Shown one piece after another: positions 5,011-8,000 of a stretch of 8,000 nt of DNA. The stretch is from positions 1 to 8,000 of the forward strand of contig JAJFMK010000181.1 of NCBI GenBank assembly GCA_021772215.1. Direction: 5' to 3'. Made by a program: the position numbers and the translations under genes. How positions within the stretch are numbered: the stretch's first letter is position 1; the number at the start of each line of letters is the position of its first letter. This DNA is from Chlamydiota bacterium (GTDB lineage Bacteria; Chlamydiota; Chlamydiia; Chlamydiales; JAJFMK01). A model generated the notes under the pieces. That model was given only the letters and a program-made list of their open reading frames with translations, searched no databases and had not been told where the DNA came from.

Positions 5011-6414
5011 ATGGAAAGAAAAAAACTTGATCCCACGTTAAAGCCGTCTTGGGTTTGGGCCATTGCTTATGGCTCTATCATAGGATGGGCCGCCTTTGTT
5101 CTTCCAATTGATTGGATTGCAGAAGCTGGCCCTCTTGGAGCATCAATTGGGATTCTGATCGGCGCATTGATGATGATCGTGATTGGACTCAGCTACAGCT
5201 ATATGATCAACCTTTTTCCAGTTTCTGGAGGGGAGTTTGTCTATACTTTTGTCCGTTTTGGTAGGGTCAACGCCTTTATTGCAGGCTGGTTTCTCACCCT
5301 CGCCTACATCTGTATTGTTGCTCTCAATGCCTCCGCTCTTGCTCTTCTTAGCAAATTTATCTTTCCTGACTTCGTCAAAGTTGGGTATCTCTACACGATT
5401 GCTGGATACGAAGTGTACTTAGGACAAATCGCTATCGCAACTAGTGCGCTGGCTCTATTTGCCTATTTAAATATTCGAGGCGCTAGCGTTTCAGGACAGT
5501 TACAATTTTTCTTCTGTCTAGTCCTTATTTTTGGGATCCTTCTAATGTCAATCGGAACAGCTCTCTCCTCAAGCTCGAGCCTCCAAAATCTCTCACCAGG
5601 TTTTCTTCCTGGACAGAGTGCGCTCATATCTTGCCTTCGCATCCTTTCGATCGCCCCTTTTGCATTTATGGGGTTTGATAATATCCCCCAGGCAGCAGAA
5701 GAATTTAATTTCGATCCAAAAAAAGCATTGTCCCTGATCTTTCTATCCATCTTCTCCGCCCTTATCACCTATCCAGCGCTGATACTATTAATCTCTAGCT
5801 TTGAGCCATGGCAAGTGATGCTCGAAGAGATAGGACATAAGGAGTGGACAACAGGAATTTTGATTGAAAGGCACTTAGGCCCCATTGGACTTTTTGTGAT
5901 CACCATCTCCATCAGCATGGGAGTGCTCACAGGTCTGAACGGTTTTTGCATCTCCGCCTCCAGGCTACTTTTTGCCATGGGTCGGGCAAAAGTTCTCCCC
6001 GACTCTTTTGGAAACCTCCACGAAAAGCGGCACACACCCTACGTGGGAATTCTTTTCACTATGGCTCTCGCTGCGCTCGCACCTTGGTTTGGAAGAGAAG
6101 CTCTTCTATGGATTGTTGATATGTCCGCTCTTGGTGTGGCCATTGCCTACAGCTACTGCTGCTTCGCAGCCTACTGCTCGTTTTCATGGCGGGACTTCCC
6201 TGGAAAAAAGGGAGTTGCCCTTATAGGAGGGCTCTTATCTATTGGGTTCATGCTCATTCTACTCTTCCCTCTCACCCCCGCCTCTTTGCACTACCCTTCC
6301 CTCATAGCCCTAGCAGTCTGGATAATATTAGGCACTCTTTTCTATGCTGCCAACTGGAAGAAGTACCACGCCATCTCAGATGAGGAGATGACATACCTCA
6401 TCACTGGAAAGTAA
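5011..6414 (+). CDS. APC-superfamily amino acid permease
   Basis: This 467-residue inner-membrane transporter has about twelve hydrophobic segments, beginning near residues 14-36 and 42-67 and ending with pairs near 403-420 and 428-448. The first segment carries GSIIGWAAFVLP (21-32), the broken-helix substrate-binding motif of the APC family (usual form G-S/T-x-I-G-x-G-x-F). The sixth has APFAFMGFDNIPQAAEE (215-231), the other unwound binding helix with its acidic end. The loop SASRLLFAMGRAKVLPDSF (315-333), followed by TPYVG, is the conserved cytoplasmic segment after helix 8. It probably imports or exchanges an amino acid or polyamine; the substrate cannot be assigned. The start is uncertain: GGGG at 5006-5009 is only one base from ATG 5011, unusually close. 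No other in-frame ATG precedes the first membrane segment, so I keep it. No convincing promoter is seen in 4934-5010. Confidence 0.93.
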   Translation: MERKKLDPTLKPSWVWAIAYGSIIGWAAFVLPIDWIAEAGPLGASIGILIGALMMIVIGLSYSYMINLFPVSGGEFVYTFVRFGRVNAFIAGWFLTLAYICIVALNASALALLSKFIFPDFVKVGYLYTIAGYEVYLGQIAIATSALALFAYLNIRGASVSGQLQFFFCLVLIFGILLMSIGTALSSSSSLQNLSPGFLPGQSALISCLRILSIAPFAFMGFDNIPQAAEEFNFDPKKALSLIFLSIFSALITYPALILLISSFEPWQVMLEEIGHKEWTTGILIERHLGPIGLFVITISISMGVLTGLNGFCISASRLLFAMGRAKVLPDSFGNLHEKRHTPYVGILFTMALAALAPWFGREALLWIVDMSALGVAIAYSYCCFAAYCSFSWRDFPGKKGVALIGGLLSIGFMLILLFPLTPASLHYPSLIALAVWIILGTLFYAANWKKYHAISDEEMTYLITGK

Positions 6415-6444
6415 AATTTTAGTAGAGAGGAACGTAGAATAGGA

Positions 6445-6531
6445 CGGAAGAGGAGGGATTCGAACCCCCGGAACCCTCACAGGCTCTCCTGTTTTCAAGA
6501 CAGGCGCATTCGGCCACTCTGCCACTCTTCC
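6445..6531 (-). tRNA. tRNA-Ser (anticodon UGA)
   Basis: The minus strand folds as a class II tRNA. The acceptor stem is GGAAGAG/CTCTTCC, the discriminator is G, and the D region AGAGTGGCCGAATGC is the same as in the first tRNA. Anticodon stem CCTGT/ACAGG encloses loop CTTGAAA, giving anticodon TGA (UGA in RNA, reading UCA and UCG). There is a long variable arm (GAGCC/GGTTC) and a T arm GGGGG-TTCGAAT-CCCTC with one G-U pair. CCA is not encoded. The first 27 bases are identical to tRNA-Ser(CGA) at 747-833. The gene converges with the permease, 30 bases from its stop codon. Confidence 0.97.
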
Positions 6532-6548
6532 TTAGGATAGATGACAAG

Positions 6549-6578
6549 ACTATAACCGATCAGAGGCTCTAAGGTCAA
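6549..6578 (-). promoter_or_regulatory. Promoter of tRNA-Ser(UGA), overlapping the upstream gene's stop codon
   Basis: On the minus strand TTGACC (6578 to 6573; five of six to -35) is followed after 18 bases by TATAGT (6554 to 6549; five of six to -10). Transcription would start about ten bases before the tRNA 5' end at 6531. The TGA inside the -35 hexamer is the stop codon of the CNNM-type gene at 6575-7801, so the tRNA promoter begins where that coding sequence ends. Confidence 0.65.
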
Positions 6579-7801
6579 GAAGAGTGCGTCTTAAGCTTCA
6601 CCTCTTGGACGCCAAAGAGCGCCTTTGTAACGGTGATCTCATAGGAGCCGCTGCTGAAGCTATCGCCTACGGTGGGATGTTCTCCGAGGCGCTGTTTGGC
6701 TAGCTCGGCGAGGGTGAGGTTTTTGGGGGCGTCGAGGTAGATTGCAAACTCCTTCTCTACCGCTTCGACGCTCATCTGTGCGGAAAGGGTGCGGTCTAAG
6801 AGCACCATGGCACGCCCCTCTTGCGGCCCCTCAATGGAGCCGAAGAGGAAGTCGAGAAGATGGTCGAGTGTAATATAGCCGATACTCTCGCCCGCCTTAT
6901 TGATCACAAGCGCTAAACTCTCATTGTTCGTGCGAAACTCTTTTAGGATGGTGATCACTTTTGTCTTGTGGTCGATAAACCAGGGCTGCTTCGAATAGTC
7001 GCGAACGCGCCGACGGTCTGGCACACGAATCAGATCACGCGGATAGACGACGCCGACAATCGTAGTAGCACTAGCTCCAAAAATGGGAAAGAAGTTTTGG
7101 CGGCTTTTATAGAGAAGTTCTCGCAAATCATAGGCAGTGCACTTCGAGCCAATCATCTGGATCGTATCGAGAGGGCGCATGATCTCATCGGCATGTATTT
7201 CGCTAATCGAAAAGATATTTGAAATTACATGGTTGAACTCTTCACTCTCTACCGTATGGGTAGGAGCATCTTGCACCTCTAAAAGCTTCTGCAGCTCGTC
7301 GCGCCCTAAAAAGGCCTCTTTTGCACTCTGCTTTCCGCCAAATAAAAAGTGAAGAATCAGTGATAACTTCTCAATGATGAAGAGAAAGGGAGCCAAAAGC
7401 TTCGAGGATAGCCAGACAAAGCCGATGCCGAGCATCACAACATGTTCAGGATGTCTTCTTGCCGCAAACATCGGCGCCAGCTCACCGAGAAGGATCACAA
7501 GGATAATCTGAGGGATCACCGCTAAGTCGGGTGAGAGATCAAGGGATGAGAAAAGCTGCCGTGCACACTCTGAGCCAACAACGAGCGCTAGATTGACGCC
7601 GATCAATGTGGTTCCGAAGAGTCTCGAGGGGTTTTTTAACAGCTCGCTAAGCCACAAAACACGCTTATCTCCCTTCGCCACATAGTACTGCAGCCTCACC
7701 TTATCAAAAGAGATCGCTGCCATCTCGAGCATGGAGTAAAAACCGTTAAAGACAAGGGCAATCAAGTTTAAAGAGAGCCAAAATAGGGGGAGATATTCCA
7801 T
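6575..7801 (-). CDS. CNNM/CBS/CorC-family membrane protein (hemolysin-like, TlyC/CorC type)
   Basis: This 408-residue protein has the classical three-part architecture. An N-terminal CNNM (DUF21) membrane domain spans about residues 1-155, with hydrophobic helices near 6-28, 62-85, 95-113 and 122-155. A CBS pair follows (about 205-322; RQNFFPIFGAS...TIVGVVYPRDL and LALVINKAGESIGYITLDHLLDFL). A C-terminal CorC/HlyC domain covers about 330-402. The family is linked to divalent cation, mainly magnesium, homeostasis and efflux; 'hemolysin' is a historical label. The usual GEI.PK motif is GELAPM (106-111), with Met in place of Lys. The start ATG is supported by AAGGGGGG (7815 to 7808), seven bases upstream and inside the preceding gene. 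The start overlaps the TGA of that paralogous gene as TGATG, showing an operon with coupled translation. Tandem genes of this type also occur in chlamydiae, from memory. Confidence 0.92.
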   Translation of the reverse strand: MEYLPLFWLSLNLIALVFNGFYSMLEMAAISFDKVRLQYYVAKGDKRVLWLSELLKNPSRLFGTTLIGVNLALVVGSECARQLFSSLDLSPDLAVIPQIILVILLGELAPMFAARRHPEHVVMLGIGFVWLSSKLLAPFLFIIEKLSLILHFLFGGKQSAKEAFLGRDELQKLLEVQDAPTHTVESEEFNHVISNIFSISEIHADEIMRPLDTIQMIGSKCTAYDLRELLYKSRQNFFPIFGASATTIVGVVYPRDLIRVPDRRRVRDYSKQPWFIDHKTKVITILKEFRTNNESLALVINKAGESIGYITLDHLLDFLFGSIEGPQEGRAMVLLDRTLSAQMSVEAVEKEFAIYLDAPKNLTLAELAKQRLGEHPTVGDSFSSGSYEITVTKALFGVQEVKLKTHSS

Positions 7802-8000
7802 CAGCTACCCCCCTTGGAGATGTGCACCTTTTTCACCCGGCTTGGCGTGGCAGAGAGCACCTTAAAAAGCAGCCCTCCCTCTTGATGAACCTGACCTGCC
7901 GGCGGAATATCACCTAGGCGGTCTGTGAGCCAGCCTCCCAGCGTCTGCACTTGGCTAGGCACTTCTAGGGTGACAGAGAAGTACTCCTCTATCTCCTCCA
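7801..8000 (-). CDS. C-terminal part of a second CorC/HlyC-domain protein (partial)
   Basis: Only the last 65 residues lie in the window; the gene continues beyond the right edge. The visible part has the CorC/HlyC transporter-associated domain pattern: TLGGWLTDRLGDIPPAG, then GGLLFKVLSA and RVKKVHI, matching the usual v.G.l.D.LG.iP..G and ..F.V......ri..V.i strands. It therefore most likely ends a CNNM/CBS/CorC protein paralogous to the next gene. Its TGA (7803 to 7801) shares one base with the ATG of that gene, and its last codons carry the ribosome binding site for it, so the two are co-expressed and may act together in the inner membrane. Confidence 0.88.
   Translation of the reverse strand, partial: EEIEEYFSVTLEVPSQVQTLGGWLTDRLGDIPPAGQVHQEGGLLFKVLSATPSRVKKVHISKGGS

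Overview
The window looks like a bacterial chromosome segment. The closest fit is a chlamydia-related bacterium (Chlamydiota): there is a tandem pair of CNNM/CBS/CorC membrane proteins, an APC-type permease, and two serine tRNA genes without an encoded CCA. This assignment is an inference from gene content, not proof. Most genes have a mid-range base composition. Two genes in the left-centre, a GNAT acetyltransferase at 2127-2669 and a Fic protein at 3045-4421, are visibly richer in A+T than the hydrolase before them and look acquired.

Layout. The left edge (2-742, +) is an unrecognised, probably 5'-truncated soluble protein. It is followed head-on by tRNA-Ser(CGA) (747-833, -). Next is an alpha/beta hydrolase (921-2120, +) whose nucleophile elbow has glycine in place of serine. 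Then comes a patchwork: the GNAT ORF in frame right behind the hydrolase stop codon, a broken copy of a NUDIX 3' end (2670-2718, -), a 330-bp non-coding stretch with a large nested palindrome and a five-unit 19-20 bp iteron array, and a winged-helix/Fic protein (3045-4421, +). The patchwork ends in a second copy of the hydrolase tail fused to the tail of an intact NUDIX hydrolase gene (4453-4890, -). On the right are an APC amino-acid permease (5011-6414, +), tRNA-Ser(UGA) (6445-6531, -), and two translationally coupled CNNM/CorC-type genes on the minus strand (6575-7801, and 7801-8000 partial).

Interpretation. The three related junction sequences (2088-2120, 2670-2718, 4432-4504) show that the hydrolase and NUDIX genes were once direct convergent neighbours. 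The GNAT and the Fic-regulator unit were later placed into their shared 3' junction, duplicating pieces of it. The most system-like unit is the Fic protein with its iterons. It has an N-terminal DNA-binding domain, a class II inhibitory-type motif and an active-site motif changed from HPF..GNGR to QPF..VNKR, and a regular repeat array lies directly before its start codon. I infer an autoregulated transcription factor that uses a Fic fold, rather than an ordinary AMPylating toxin. The remaining genes look like ordinary housekeeping and transport functions.
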